Source of the DNA: DATJWY01 sp035500775
GTDB taxonomy: Bacteria; Pseudomonadota; Alphaproteobacteria; Acetobacterales; Acetobacteraceae
Length of the DNA stretch: 64,000 nt
Assembly: GCA_035500775.1 (NCBI GenBank)
Contig: DATJWY010000068.1
Span: 1-64,000, forward strand
Reading direction: 5' to 3'
Position numbers and translations under genes: made by a program
Part shown: positions 8,665 through 17,121 of the stretch, one piece after another
Layout: the number at the start of each line of letters is the position of its first letter
Numbering within the stretch: position 1 is the stretch's first letter
The notes under the pieces: model-generated
What the model saw: the letters and a program-made list of their open reading frames with translations, nothing else
Database searches by the model: none
What the model was told of the DNA's origin: nothing

Positions 8665-9576
8665 TCAATTGGCGAAACTCCGGACCAGCGAGCCGGAAAC
8701 CAGCTCCCAGCCATCCACCAGCACGAAGAAGATCAGCTTGAACGGCAGGCTGATCACGGTCGGCGGCAACATCATCATGCCCATGCCCATCAGCAGGGAT
8801 GAGACGGCGATGTCGATCACCATGAACGGCAGGAACAGCAGGAAGCCGATCTGGAACGCCTTCGACAGTTCGCTGATCAGGAAAGCGGCGCACAGGATCT
8901 GCAACGGCAGATCGCCGCGTGCGGCGCGGGAGACGGCGCCCGGCTTCGCTTCCTTCGCCGCGGGCACGGCAGCTGGCGGATCGGGCATGGCGGCGCTGTC
9001 GCCCGCCGCATACTTCGGCGGCGTCCATTGCGCCAGGTCCATGAAGAGCTGCAGATCCTTGTCCTGGGTATTCGCCTCCATGAAGGCGCGGAACGGCCGC
9101 ATGCCCCGGTCGAAGGCTTGTTCCTCGGTGATCGAGCCGTCCATCAGCGGCCGCAGCGCGTCGCGGTAGGCGGTGTCGAAGGCGGGCGCCATGACGAAGG
9201 CGGTGAGGAACAGCGCCAGGCTGACAATGACGATGTTCGGCGGGCTCTGCTGTAGGCCGATCGCCGTGCGCAGCAGGGAGAGCACCACGACCAACCGGGT
9301 GAAAGCAGTCGCGACGACCAGGATACCGGGGGCAATCGACAAGACGGTGGTGAGCGCGACCAGACCGACCACATTCGTGGTCATGCTCTGCCCTTCACCC
9401 GTCGGGCCGAGATTGAGCGAGAGGCTCTGGGCGTGCGATTCCCCGGCCAGGAGCAGCGTGGCCAGCAGCAGCGCGGGCAGCAAGGCGAGAACGGCAGGCC
9501 AGCGCCTGTATCTTTGCCCCGGGCCGCGGCATGGCCTGCTTCCGGCCGCCGGGCGCGGATCAGCCGTATTCGACAT
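8665..9576 (-). CDS. fliP: FliP, flagellar type III export gate protein
   Basis: FliP forms the core of the membrane export pore with FliQ and FliR. The 303-residue product has a Sec-type signal (LALLPALLLATLLLAGESHAQ) and then the family core: LTTVLSIAPGILVVATAFTR, VVVLSLLRTAIGLQQSPPN, ISELSKAFQIGFLLFLPF and MGMMMLPP. It is about 50 residues longer than usual because of an N-terminal extension and a proline/alanine-rich stretch in the periplasmic loop (about residues 190-225). fliQ and fliR are in the other operon at 31.4-34.6 kb. Confidence 0.96.
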   Translation of the reverse strand: MSNTADPRPAAGSRPCRGPGQRYRRWPAVLALLPALLLATLLLAGESHAQSLSLNLGPTGEGQSMTTNVVGLVALTTVLSIAPGILVVATAFTRLVVVLSLLRTAIGLQQSPPNIVIVSLALFLTAFVMAPAFDTAYRDALRPLMDGSITEEQAFDRGMRPFRAFMEANTQDKDLQLFMDLAQWTPPKYAAGDSAAMPDPPAAVPAAKEAKPGAVSRAARGDLPLQILCAAFLISELSKAFQIGFLLFLPFMVIDIAVSSLLMGMGMMMLPPTVISLPFKLIFFVLVDGWELVSGSLVRSFAN

Positions 9577-9615
9577 TCTGTCGGAGTTCCTTCCAGCGGT
9601 CTGACGACGGGCGGT

Positions 9616-9891
9616 TCAGGCGGTCGTGCAGGAAGCGATCTCGGTCATGGAAATGGCGAGCCGCCCTTCCTCTGTGAGCTGCACCTCCCCGCGGGCGACC
9701 AGCCGGTTGTTGACCAGGATGTCCACCGGCTCGCCGATCTTCTTGTCGATCTCGAGAATCGAGCCGCGGCTGAGGGAATAGAGCTTGCCGAGCGGCATCC
9801 GCTTTTCGCCGAGCACCACCGTCACGGTGACCGGAATGTCCATGACCGAGGCAAGGCGGTCCTGCCCCAGGGAAGTGCTGCTTTCACTCAT
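9616..9891 (-). CDS. fliN: FliN, flagellar motor switch protein
   Basis: FliN forms the lower C-ring with FliM. At 91 residues it is the short form, essentially the SpoA domain alone: VTVTVVLGEKRMPLGKLYSLSRGSILEIDK and VDILVNNRLVARGEVQLTEEGRLAISMTEI. The start codon overlaps the fliH stop by 4 bases (ATGA), indicating translational coupling. Confidence 0.95.
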   Translation of the reverse strand: MSESSTSLGQDRLASVMDIPVTVTVVLGEKRMPLGKLYSLSRGSILEIDKKIGEPVDILVNNRLVARGEVQLTEEGRLAISMTEIASCTTA

Positions 9892-10568
9892 GCATGTGAT
9901 TCCTTGCTGTCCTTGGGGCTGTCCTCAGGAGCGTCATGGCCGCCTCGCCCCTGGTCGATCGCCATGCTGACGCACTCGATCAGGGCTTGCGGATCGTAGG
10001 CGAGACCACCGCCGCTCCAGGCGATCTCGATGGCGCCGGGGGCGAGCCCGTCATCCGCGCGTGGGGTGAGGCGCGGCGCGAGGCCGGCCCAGCCGGGCAG
10101 GGCGGTGAGGGCGGCGATCGTGTCGGGGCGGGCGCGGAGCATCAATGTCTCCGGCGCCCGCTCCGCCAGCGTGTCGGCGATCAGTCGGTGTAGTTCCGCG
10201 CCGCCGGCATGGGCCATCAGCATCGGAAAAAGCGTGCGCAAGGCGGCGGCGAGGGTGAGCCGCATCCCAGCCTCCAGCGCCGCCAGATTCGCCGCGTGCG
10301 CCGCGTCGAGCCGCTCCAGCGCCGCCGCCAGATCCGTCTCGGTATCCCGCCGCGCCGCTTCCGTGCGCGCCGCTGCCAGTGCCGCCTCGCATTCTTCCCG
10401 GGCCGCCGCCATGCCTTCCTGGCGCCCAGCTTCCAGTCCGGCCGCGAGGCCGGCCGCATGCCCATCCGCATAGGCCTCGTCCCGCACGCGGACGAGGCCC
10501 TGCGCCTGTTCAGCCTCTGCCCCCTGGCCGAAGGCTGCCGCGGGCGGCGGAACGAAGCGCCGGTTCAT
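9888..10568 (-). CDS. fliH: FliH-like regulator of the export ATPase
   Basis: FliH dimers tether and regulate FliI at the C-ring. The product from the chosen ATG (MNRRFVPPP) is 226 residues. It has the expected alanine/glutamate-rich helix with GxxxG-like repeats (ADGHAAGLAAGLEAGRQEGM), followed by a C-terminal domain containing LMLRARPDTIAAL and IEIAWSGGGLAYDP. The ATG at 10568 overlaps the fliF stop (ATGA) and is preferred to the upstream ATG at 10592, which lies within fliF. Sequence conservation is low, as is normal for FliH. Position between fliF and fliN supports the call. Confidence 0.85.
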   Translation of the reverse strand: MNRRFVPPPAAAFGQGAEAEQAQGLVRVRDEAYADGHAAGLAAGLEAGRQEGMAAAREECEAALAAARTEAARRDTETDLAAALERLDAAHAANLAALEAGMRLTLAAALRTLFPMLMAHAGGAELHRLIADTLAERAPETLMLRARPDTIAALTALPGWAGLAPRLTPRADDGLAPGAIEIAWSGGGLAYDPQALIECVSMAIDQGRGGHDAPEDSPKDSKESHA

Positions 10569-12142
10569 GCCCGGCTGCTTTCCGCGATCCAAACCCGGAT
10601 GACCGCGACCGATTCATCCAGGCGGTGATCAACCAGCTGATTGAGTTCGGAGATGAAGGAGGCGCGGATCGCCCCCTCCATGGAGGCGAGGGTGACCATC
10701 TCCTCATGCGGCGCTTCCAGCATTTGCTGCGCCTGCCGTTCGGCTTCGAGCCGCGCCAGTTCCGTCCTCTGGTTCCGCTGGCGCCGGCGCCACGCCAGCA
10801 GGAAGCCGCCGCCCGCCGCCAGCAGAAGCACCACGGCGCCGCCCCCGACCGCCATCATGCCGGTCGGCGAGCCGGTGAGCGCCTGGATGGCGGTCGGCGT
10901 TTCCGTGCCGGGCGAGTCCTCGGCGACGAAGGGCAGTGTGTCCACCGAAATGCGGTCGCCGCGCTTTTCGTCGAAGCCGACCGCGGAACGAACGAGATCC
11001 GTCAGCCGGGTGAGTTCCTCCTGCGGCCGTGGCTGAAATTTGCCCTGCGCGTCGGTCAGGCCGTCCACCACGACCGCGACGGTCAGGCGCCTGATCCGTC
11101 CGGGTTCGCGGATTTTTTCGTCCACGGTTGAGCTGATCTCGTAATTGATCGTCTCGCCCTGGCGCGTGGAGGTGGTGGTGGAGCGGTCGTTATTCCCGCC
11201 CACCTGCTGGTTCGGCACGTTTTGCCCGACCGTCACCGGATCGCCGGGGCGCGTCTCGTCCGATTTCTCGGAATCATTCTGGGTCTGCCGGGAGCGTTCG
11301 ACCTGCGACAGCGGATCGAACTTCTCCTCCCGCTGCGTTTCGCGCGTTTCGTCGATATCCACCGAGGCGATCGCCCGGACCTTGTCATGCCCGACGAACG
11401 GCTCCAGCAGAGCCAGCACCGCGCGCTGGATCTTCTGCTCCTCGGCCGCCTTCATCTCGTCGATCCGGCTTACCGCCAGGGCGTCCCCGTCTTCGGCGGC
11501 GAGCACGACGCCGGAGGGATCGAGGATCGACACATCCTCCTGCTTCAGCCGCGGCACGGCGCCCGCGACCAGCAGTCGGATCGCCGCGGCCTGGGACGGG
11601 GTGAGGCGCTCGGGGCCGGACATGGTGACCGCGACCGAGGCGGTCGGCTTCGGCGTATCCCTTGCGAAACTCTCGCGCTCGGGTAGCACGATATGGACCC
11701 GTGCCGTCCTGACCCCATCCAGGGTGGAGATCGTCCGCGCCAGTTCCCCCTCAAGCGCGCGCAGGCGCTGCACCCGCTGCATGAACGAGGTCATGTTCAT
11801 GGGGGATTGCGAATCGAGCAGCTCGTAGCCCGCCCCGTTCAGATGCGGCAGGCCGGAGGCGGCAAGCTCCATGCGCACGCGCGCGACCTGCGAGTTTGGG
11901 ATCAGGATCGTCGTGCCGTCGCCCCGGGCATCAGCCGGGATCTTCAGTTCCTCAAGCCGCTGCATGATCCGTCCGCCCTCCGCGGGATCGAGCCCGGAAT
12001 ACAAGATCCCGAGCGGTTCCGCCGGGCGGGCGGCGATCCAGGCGATCAGGGCGAGAACAGTTATCGCAACGACGCCAAGCGTGCCCAGTTTCGCGGGAGG
12101 GAGCCGCAGGGCGGCGTTCTTGAGGTTTGCGAATTGCTCCAT
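10565..12142 (-). CDS. fliF: FliF, flagellar MS-ring protein
   Basis: FliF forms the MS ring in the cytoplasmic membrane, the base on which the rotor and export gate are built. The 525-residue product has an N-terminal membrane span (VVAITVLALIAWIAARP), the ring-building motif region with LYSGLDPAEGGRIMQRLEEL and SVAVTMSGPERLTPSQAAAI, and a second span near residue 435-455 (AVVLLLAAGGGFLLAWRRR). The C-terminus (FISELNQLVDHRLDESVAVIRVWI) is the FliG-binding tail. It is the first gene of the large leftward operon. Confidence 0.97.
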   Translation of the reverse strand: MEQFANLKNAALRLPPAKLGTLGVVAITVLALIAWIAARPAEPLGILYSGLDPAEGGRIMQRLEELKIPADARGDGTTILIPNSQVARVRMELAASGLPHLNGAGYELLDSQSPMNMTSFMQRVQRLRALEGELARTISTLDGVRTARVHIVLPERESFARDTPKPTASVAVTMSGPERLTPSQAAAIRLLVAGAVPRLKQEDVSILDPSGVVLAAEDGDALAVSRIDEMKAAEEQKIQRAVLALLEPFVGHDKVRAIASVDIDETRETQREEKFDPLSQVERSRQTQNDSEKSDETRPGDPVTVGQNVPNQQVGGNNDRSTTTSTRQGETINYEISSTVDEKIREPGRIRRLTVAVVVDGLTDAQGKFQPRPQEELTRLTDLVRSAVGFDEKRGDRISVDTLPFVAEDSPGTETPTAIQALTGSPTGMMAVGGGAVVLLLAAGGGFLLAWRRRQRNQRTELARLEAERQAQQMLEAPHEEMVTLASMEGAIRASFISELNQLVDHRLDESVAVIRVWIAESSRA

Positions 12143-12224
12143 GAAATGCTTCCGCAGCTCCTCAATTCGGCCTTCTGCCGGTTCGCGGGCGGTCCGTGCG
12201 GGACAGAGCCACCATTTTCACTGG

Positions 12225-12278
12225 CGCGAAAACGGCAGAGAGGTTATAGCTTGTGCGTCGCCAGTTGTCGCGCGAAAA
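12225..12278 (+). promoter_or_regulatory. pair of CGCGAAAA motifs upstream of fliL
   Basis: CGCGAAAA occurs at 12225-12232 and again at 12271-12278, both facing fliL, 35 and 81 bases before its start. They lie in the divergent fliF/fliL intergenic region and belong to the island-wide motif set. Confidence 0.3.
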
Positions 12279-12312
12279 ACGCAGCGTTCCTCACGCAGGG
12301 CAGAAGGAAGCC

Positions 12313-12822
12313 ATGGCAGAAAACCCCCCGGGAGCGGATCGCAAGGAAAAGCCGGGCGCGTCGCCTGGGAAGCGCAGGCGCGGCCCTCTGATCATTCTCA
12401 TCGCCGCCCCCCTCCTGCTCGCCGCCGGAGGCGGCGCGGCTATCTACCTTGTTCCCGGCGTCGGAAATGTTGCGAAAAGCCTGTTCAGCCCGGCCGCCCC
12501 GCCACCGGATGCGAACCACCCCAATTTCGTCACCCTTCCCGAGATGACGATCACCCTGCCGAATGGCGGGCGTCCGCGCCAGCTCAAGATCACGATCGCC
12601 ATGGAGCTTGCGAAAATTCCGGATAATGGCAAGCCGGAGGACATTATCACCCCCCGTCTTTACGACCAGCTCATCACCTATCTGCGGACCCTGCGGGATG
12701 CGGATGTCGATGGCGGTATCGCCATCGACCGGCTGCGCGGCGATCTCTATCGTCGTCTCGTCCTGCTGCTCGGCGATGGCGTGGTGCGGGACGTGCTGAT
12801 CACCAGTTTCGTTGTCGCGTGA
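12313..12822 (+). CDS. fliL: FliL, flagellar basal-body-associated protein
   Basis: FliL surrounds the stator at the basal body. From ATG 12313 the product is about 169 residues. It has a short basic cytoplasmic tail, one membrane span (RGPLIILIAAPLLLAAGGGA), and the periplasmic FliL domain (FVTLPEMTITLPNGGRPRQLKITIAMEL, ending DVLITSFVVA). The extended frame starting at 12253 lacks a ribosome site. It precedes fliM by 13 bases. A second, differently anchored FliL-like protein is at 46690. Confidence 0.93.
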   Translation: MAENPPGADRKEKPGASPGKRRRGPLIILIAAPLLLAAGGGAAIYLVPGVGNVAKSLFSPAAPPPDANHPNFVTLPEMTITLPNGGRPRQLKITIAMELAKIPDNGKPEDIITPRLYDQLITYLRTLRDADVDGGIAIDRLRGDLYRRLVLLLGDGVVRDVLITSFVVA

Positions 12823-12835
12823 GGGCGCGGCCCGG

Positions 12836-13999
12836 ATGAGCGGAACCGATCCCAAGAACGGCCAGATGAGCGAGGATGAGCTTGCGGCTGCCTGGGCTGC
12901 CGCGGCGGAGCAGCCGGCCACGGCAGACAAGGCGGCTGAGGCCGCGCCCGCTGCCGCCACGGCAGCGGCTGAGGCGCCCGCGCCCGCCACCGGAGGCGAT
13001 GCCCTGGCCGCGGAATGGGCGAAATCGGCGGGCAGGGCGCTCGATCAGACGGATATCGACAATCTTTTCGGTGGTCCAACTCCCGCGAAAAATAAAGACC
13101 AGATCCGTTCCGGCTTCGAGGCCCTGGTTGGCGGCGCGGTCGTCGGCATGGAGCGGATGCCGATGCTCAACATTGTCGTTGACCGGCTGTCCCGGCTGAT
13201 GACGACGAGCATCCGCAAGTTCACCGCCGATAATGCCGATGTCAGCATCGAGCGCACACGCCCCGTGCGGCTGCGGGATTTCCTCGATTCCATCGCCCTG
13301 CCGGCGATGATCGCCGTGATCCGCGCCGAGCAATGGGACAGCTATTGCCTGGCGGCGCTCGATTCCCGCCTGATCGGCTCGATCGTGGACGTGTTGCTGG
13401 GCGGCCGTAAAAATCAGCTGCAGCCGATCGAGGGCCGCCCCTACACGCCGATCGAGCGCACTTTCGTCGAGCGCCTGGTCGGGGATGTGATCACCAAGGA
13501 TCTCAAGCGGTCCTTCGAGTCGATCTGCGAGGTGGATTTCACCCTCGAACGCTTCGAGGGCACGCCGTCCTACGCTGCCATCACCAAGCTCACGGCCGCG
13601 GCGGTGACGTTCCGGGCCGAGGTGATGATGGAGGGGCGGGGCGGGCATATCGACTTCCTGATCCCCTATGCCGCCCTCGAACCGGTGCGTGACGTGCTGA
13701 GCCAGGAATTCGTCGGCAAGAAGCAGGGCGGCGACACGATCTGGCGCTCCCATCTGCTCACCGAGGTGCCGCGGGCCGAGGTGCGGTTGCGCGCCGTCAT
13801 CGAGAGGCGGCAGGTCCCGGCGCAGGAGCTCGCACGCTGGCAGGTCGGTTCCATGCTGGTGCTGGACCGGCGCCACGATGATCCGATCGACGTGTTTTGC
13901 GGCGACCTGCTCGTATTCCGGGCGCGCATCGCCGAACAGGATGGCCGCGTCGCCCTCCATGTCGAGGAGCGGCACATCGCTGAGGACTGGCCCCACTGA
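12836..13999 (+). CDS. fliM: FliM, flagellar motor switch protein
   Basis: FliM binds phosphorylated CheY and links FliG to FliN in the C-ring. From ATG 12836 the product is 387 residues. The N-terminal 65 residues are alanine rich, with a duplicated peptide (DELAAAWAAAA at about 14-24 and DALAAEWAKSA at about 55-65). The CheY-binding motif LDQTDIDNLF follows at about 69-78, then the middle domain (MERMPMLNIVVDRLSRLMTTS) and a C-terminal SpoA domain. The normal position of the CheY-binding peptide is residues 1-16, so here it sits behind an extension. Confidence 0.96.
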   Translation: MSGTDPKNGQMSEDELAAAWAAAAEQPATADKAAEAAPAAATAAAEAPAPATGGDALAAEWAKSAGRALDQTDIDNLFGGPTPAKNKDQIRSGFEALVGGAVVGMERMPMLNIVVDRLSRLMTTSIRKFTADNADVSIERTRPVRLRDFLDSIALPAMIAVIRAEQWDSYCLAALDSRLIGSIVDVLLGGRKNQLQPIEGRPYTPIERTFVERLVGDVITKDLKRSFESICEVDFTLERFEGTPSYAAITKLTAAAVTFRAEVMMEGRGGHIDFLIPYAALEPVRDVLSQEFVGKKQGGDTIWRSHLLTEVPRAEVRLRAVIERRQVPAQELARWQVGSMLVLDRRHDDPIDVFCGDLLVFRARIAEQDGRVALHVEERHIAEDWPH

Positions 14000-14032
14000 G
14001 CCGGGGCTTTCGCACGGAGAATCCGAAAAACC

Positions 14033-14548
14033 ATGCCCTATTTTCTGCTCGATGCCACGGGCCTCGCCCTTCTCGGTTTCCTGGCCGCCTATCTCGCCTT
14101 CCTCGCCCGTCGCATGAATCGGCTGCGCGCCGCCATCGCCGAGGCCGGGGATGTGCTGCCCGCCCTCAATACCGCGGTCTCCCGCATGAGTGACGCCGCC
14201 AGCGGCTTTTCCCGGCGCATCCAGAAAGAGATGGAGACGATCGACACCCAGGTGGCCGGCGCCCGGCGGGTCTCCGCCGACCTCGCCGAGGCCAGCCGCA
14301 ATGCAGGGGAGGTGGTTGCCCAGCTCGACCGGCAGTTGCGCCAGACGAAGCGGCTGGAAAGCGCCCGGGCGGCGGCCATTCCCCGCGAGCTTGCCGAGCC
14401 CAAGGGTTTCGCCGAGCGTCTCGCCCAGCAACGCGCCGCCCAGCCGGCGATGCAGACTTCCCCCATCGCCTTCGCCGGCCGCCCGGCTGTCATCGCGGCC
14501 CCCATCACCGAGGCCGGCGAGCGCACCGTGCGGGTGAGCATGCTGTGA
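14033..14548 (+). CDS. membrane-anchored coiled-coil protein of the fliM-motE operon
   Basis: The 171-residue product has one N-terminal membrane span (FLLDATGLALLGFLAAYLAFLAR), a long charged helix likely to form a coiled coil (residues about 25-115) and a variable tail. Similar small proteins occupy the same slot between fliM and motE in related alphaproteobacteria, where they carry a domain of unknown function (I believe DUF6468, not checked). It lies 33 bases after fliM and 81 bases before motE. A stator or rotor accessory role is inference from position. Confidence 0.8.
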   Translation: MPYFLLDATGLALLGFLAAYLAFLARRMNRLRAAIAEAGDVLPALNTAVSRMSDAASGFSRRIQKEMETIDTQVAGARRVSADLAEASRNAGEVVAQLDRQLRQTKRLESARAAAIPRELAEPKGFAERLAQQRAAQPAMQTSPIAFAGRPAVIAAPITEAGERTVRVSML

Positions 14549-14629
14549 TGCCGGTGGCGGACACGGATCGCGCCGCGCGGCGGCCTGTCCGCCCTTGATC
14601 CCCCTCCTCAGTTCGCTTCGGAGTCCTTC

Positions 14630-15337
14630 ATGATCGCACCCTCGCGCGTCACTCCCCGGGTGGAGCCGCCTCGCTCCAAGGGAGGTGGCTGGCTGCTTCC
14701 CCTCGCCATGGTCGGGCTGGCCGCGCTGGTGCCTGGGCGGGTCGGCAGCTTGCTCGCGCACTGGGACACCGCGGTCGCCATGCGCACAGGCGCCGAGGTG
14801 GTCGCCCTGGCCGGTGATCCGCCGGCGCCGGATGCCCCGGTGGTAACGTTGCGTGATGGCGTGCAGGCTCGCCCCGTCGTCTCCGTCACGCTTTCCGGGG
14901 ATGCCCGGCCGGCGCCGGTCGGCGATGACCAGCCGGAGGATGGGCGGCTCTTGGCCGAGGTGGCGCGGCGGCAGGCGGAGCTGGACCGGCGGGAGCATGA
15001 GCTGGAAACCCGCGCGGCTCAGGTCGCGGCGGCGGAGAAGCTGGCCAGGGAACAGATCGTCGAACTGACGCACATGCGCCAGGAGATCGAGCGGTTGGTG
15101 ACCGTCCAGAGCGCGGCGGCGGATGCCGATATCGACGCCCTGGTTGGGCTCTACCAGAACATGAAGCCGGTGCAGGCCGCCGCGGTGCTCGGCAAGCTGG
15201 AGCCGCCCAAGGCCGCGACCATCCTGCAGCGGCTGGACAACCGGACCGCCGGCCCGATCCTGGCGTCGATGGACCCGAACGCGGCGCTCGCCATCACCGA
15301 GGAAATCGTGCAGCGGCGGGCAGCGTTTCGCCACTGA
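14630..15337 (+). CDS. motE: MotE-like periplasmic motility protein
   Basis: MotE proteins are periplasmic coiled-coil proteins needed for motility, and in rhizobia MotE is a chaperone for MotC. The 235-residue product has one membrane span (WLLPLAMVGLAALVPG), a long helix (about 110-165, ARRQAELDRREHELETRAAQ) and the MgtE-N-like end ALVGLYQNMKPVQAAAVLGKL, LEPPKAATILQRLDNRTAGPILASMDP. No motC is seen in the window. It ends the fliL-fliM unit and is followed by repeat DNA. Confidence 0.85.
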   Translation: MIAPSRVTPRVEPPRSKGGGWLLPLAMVGLAALVPGRVGSLLAHWDTAVAMRTGAEVVALAGDPPAPDAPVVTLRDGVQARPVVSVTLSGDARPAPVGDDQPEDGRLLAEVARRQAELDRREHELETRAAQVAAAEKLAREQIVELTHMRQEIERLVTVQSAAADADIDALVGLYQNMKPVQAAAVLGKLEPPKAATILQRLDNRTAGPILASMDPNAALAITEEIVQRRAAFRH

Positions 15338-15390
15338 GGAAGAGCAGCAAGACAAACAGGGGAAGCGTGCTCCCCCAAACCTTTAAGTAA

Positions 15391-15444
15391 GGCGGGTCCG
15401 GGGGCGCTCGCCCCCGGCGGGGTTTCAGGGGCGGAGCCCCTGAG
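15391..15444 (+). repeat. GC-rich double-hairpin intergenic repeat, copy 1
   Basis: Two perfect hairpins stand side by side: CCGGGGGCG/CGCCCCCGG (15398-15417) and TCAGGGGC/GCCCCTGA (15425-15443), separated by a GGCGGGGT-type linker. Related copies occur at 28438-28494, 28515-28562 and 34590-34662. It lies between the convergent motE and protease genes and may also act as a bidirectional terminator. Confidence 0.7.
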
Positions 15445-15446
15445 CC

Positions 15447-15523
15447 TTGGAGCATGATCGGATCAGGTTGACTGATACGATCATGATCCAACGCCTTGTT
15501 TTGAGAAAGCGATTCACGCTTTC
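15447..15523. repeat. palindromic intergenic element with GATCATGATC core
   Basis: TTGGAGCATGATCG (15447-15460) is mirrored with one mismatch by CGATCATGATCCAA (15478-15491). A second, perfect hairpin GAAAGCG/CGCTTTC follows at 15505-15523. Imperfect palindromes with this core and the inner GGTTGA are widely dispersed in alphaproteobacterial chromosomes. It is adjacent to the double-hairpin repeat, so two repeat families share this convergent intergenic space. Confidence 0.6.
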
Positions 15524-15579
15524 AGACTGTCAGCTTCAAGCGATCGCGCTCTAAGGGCACCGGAAATGCCCGCCCGCTC

Positions 15580-16458
15580 TCAGCAGGTCACATGCACGAC
15601 GGAGGAAGCGGCGGCCCCGAAAGCCGGGTCCCAATCCTCCACTTTCGCCGGGGCGGGTTCCGCGAAGCCGGGCACGATGCCGGCCGCGGCCAGGAACGTC
15701 CTGAGATCGTCAAGCGTGACGGCGGAGGCATGGCCGCCCGCCGCATCGCCGGCGAAAATCACGCCGACGACATTGCCGGCACCGTCGATCACCGGTCCGC
15801 CGCTTTCGCCGGGACCGGCGGAGGCAGCGATGTCCACCACCCAGCGCAGCCGCTCGGCGTTCCGTGCGCCGAAATAGGCGACGCCATCCGCCCAGGTCGG
15901 CTCGATCGTATGGCCGTTCTGGTCGGTCATTACGAAACTTGTCGAAACCCCGCCTTCGGGCTTGTGCAGGGTGAGGGCGGCGCCTTCCACCGTGCCCTGT
16001 GTGGCGCCGAGCGTGCCGGGGGCAACCTGGCCCTCACCGCTCATCGGGTAGCCCAGCAGCATGACTCGCGCCCCATGCGGCAGGCGCGGCGTGGCGGAGA
16101 GGGGCAGGGCAGGGATGCCCGCCTTCGGGCCGCTTAGCAAGGCAAGGTCCAGCGCCGGGTCCTCATAGGCAATTCGCCAAGTGCCGGGATGGCCGTCCAC
16201 GGAGATCGGCGCCTGCTCGGCCCGGCAACGCAGGGTGACATGGGCATTGGTAACCAGCATGCCATCGGCGATGGCGAAAGCGCTGCCGGAATGCCGGCCG
16301 GCGAGTGGCGTCTGCTGCTGAGGTTGGGGGGGCGCTTTGCCGGCACTATCCGGGGGAAGGAAGCGGGCGGCGAGCACCGTTCCGAGGAATCCGGTCATGA
16401 GCAAGGACGCGAAACCGCTCCAGTGCAGGAGCGGCCGTCCGGAATCGCGCGGAGCCAT
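15580..16458 (-). CDS. trypsin-like serine protease, membrane anchored
   Basis: The 292-residue product has an N-terminal membrane span or uncleaved signal (WSGFASLLMTGFLGTVLAARF) followed by a chymotrypsin-fold protease. The catalytic triad is visible as H73 in VTNAHV, D104 in DPALDLALL and S219 in GPGESGGPV. There is no PDZ domain, so it is not a full DegP/HtrA. It would act in the periplasm. It stands between motE and fliJ, pointing opposite to both. Its substrate and any tie to flagella are unknown. Confidence 0.88.
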   Translation of the reverse strand: MAPRDSGRPLLHWSGFASLLMTGFLGTVLAARFLPPDSAGKAPPQPQQQTPLAGRHSGSAFAIADGMLVTNAHVTLRCRAEQAPISVDGHPGTWRIAYEDPALDLALLSGPKAGIPALPLSATPRLPHGARVMLLGYPMSGEGQVAPGTLGATQGTVEGAALTLHKPEGGVSTSFVMTDQNGHTIEPTWADGVAYFGARNAERLRWVVDIAASAGPGESGGPVIDGAGNVVGVIFAGDAAGGHASAVTLDDLRTFLAAAGIVPGFAEPAPAKVEDWDPAFGAAASSVVHVTC

Positions 16459-16475
16459 GCGCCTCGCTTCCAGTC

Positions 16476-16483
16476 TGCGAAAA
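16476..16483 (+). promoter_or_regulatory. TGCGAAAA motif upstream of fliJ
   Basis: TGCGAAAA lies between the divergent protease and fliJ genes and faces fliJ, about 115 bases before its start. It is a member of the island-wide motif. Confidence 0.25.
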
Positions 16484-16598
16484 GATACGAAGTTTTATCA
16501 CAGATGGCGGATGATTCCAATCATCGCCGGATTGCAGCCGCTCTCCCCATCCGCGAGGGATCAGGAGAGAACGGCCTGACGACCAGAAAGGAGTGAAT

Positions 16599-17045
16599 AT
16601 GCGAAACGGAGAGGCTTCCAGACGCATCCGTCTGCAGAGTCTGGGGTCCCTGGTCAAGCTCGCGCGTCGTGGCGTGGATGAGCGTCGGGCGGAGCTGTCC
16701 AGGATTGAGCAGGCGCTGGCGGAGGCCGCTCAGCTTGTTGCCGGGCATGATGCGCGGGCAGCGGCGGAGATGGAGGCGGCCAGGCAGGACCTGGCGGCCA
16801 TGACCGCCTATCCCGCCTGGTCGGCGCAGGCCATGCGCCAGCGTGAGCAGCTGGAATTGCGCTGCCAGCAGTTGGAGACGGCCGGCGAGGCGGCGCGCGA
16901 GGCCCTGCGGGAGGCTTTCGCCGAACTCAAGCGTCTGGAGTTGGCGCAGCAGGCGGCGGAGCGGGATGCGCGCCGGGCCGCGCTGTGCCGGGCGGAGAAG
17001 CGGGCGGAGGATCAAGAATACGCACGCCTGCGGGAAGTAGCCTGA
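16599..17045 (+). CDS. fliJ: FliJ-like export chaperone
   Basis: FliJ is the coiled-coil stalk of the flagellar export ATPase. The 148-residue product is almost entirely helical and charged (VDERRAELSRIEQALAEAAQ, LRREAFAELKRLELAQQAAE-type repeats), of normal FliJ size. The ATG at 16599 has AAAGGAG six bases upstream, so it is chosen over a GTG at 16593. Sequence identity within FliJ is always low, so the call rests on coiled-coil pattern, length and location. It stands alone, away from fliI at 28576. Confidence 0.75.
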   Translation: MRNGEASRRIRLQSLGSLVKLARRGVDERRAELSRIEQALAEAAQLVAGHDARAAAEMEAARQDLAAMTAYPAWSAQAMRQREQLELRCQQLETAGEAAREALREAFAELKRLELAQQAAERDARRAALCRAEKRAEDQEYARLREVA

Positions 17046-17121
17046 TCCGGTAGCCATGGGGCGTTGCCCGGCTTTGGCGATGGCATGCCCCGGATGCCGT
17101 GCTTCGTGAGCTTGCCCGGTG

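Noticed and set aside
12800..15355. 851-codon open frame on the minus strand opposite fliM and motE
   Set aside because: It is antisense to recognised fliM, the coiled-coil gene and motE, and its histidine/glycine/arginine-rich composition is what GC-rich third-position bias gives in the opposite frame.
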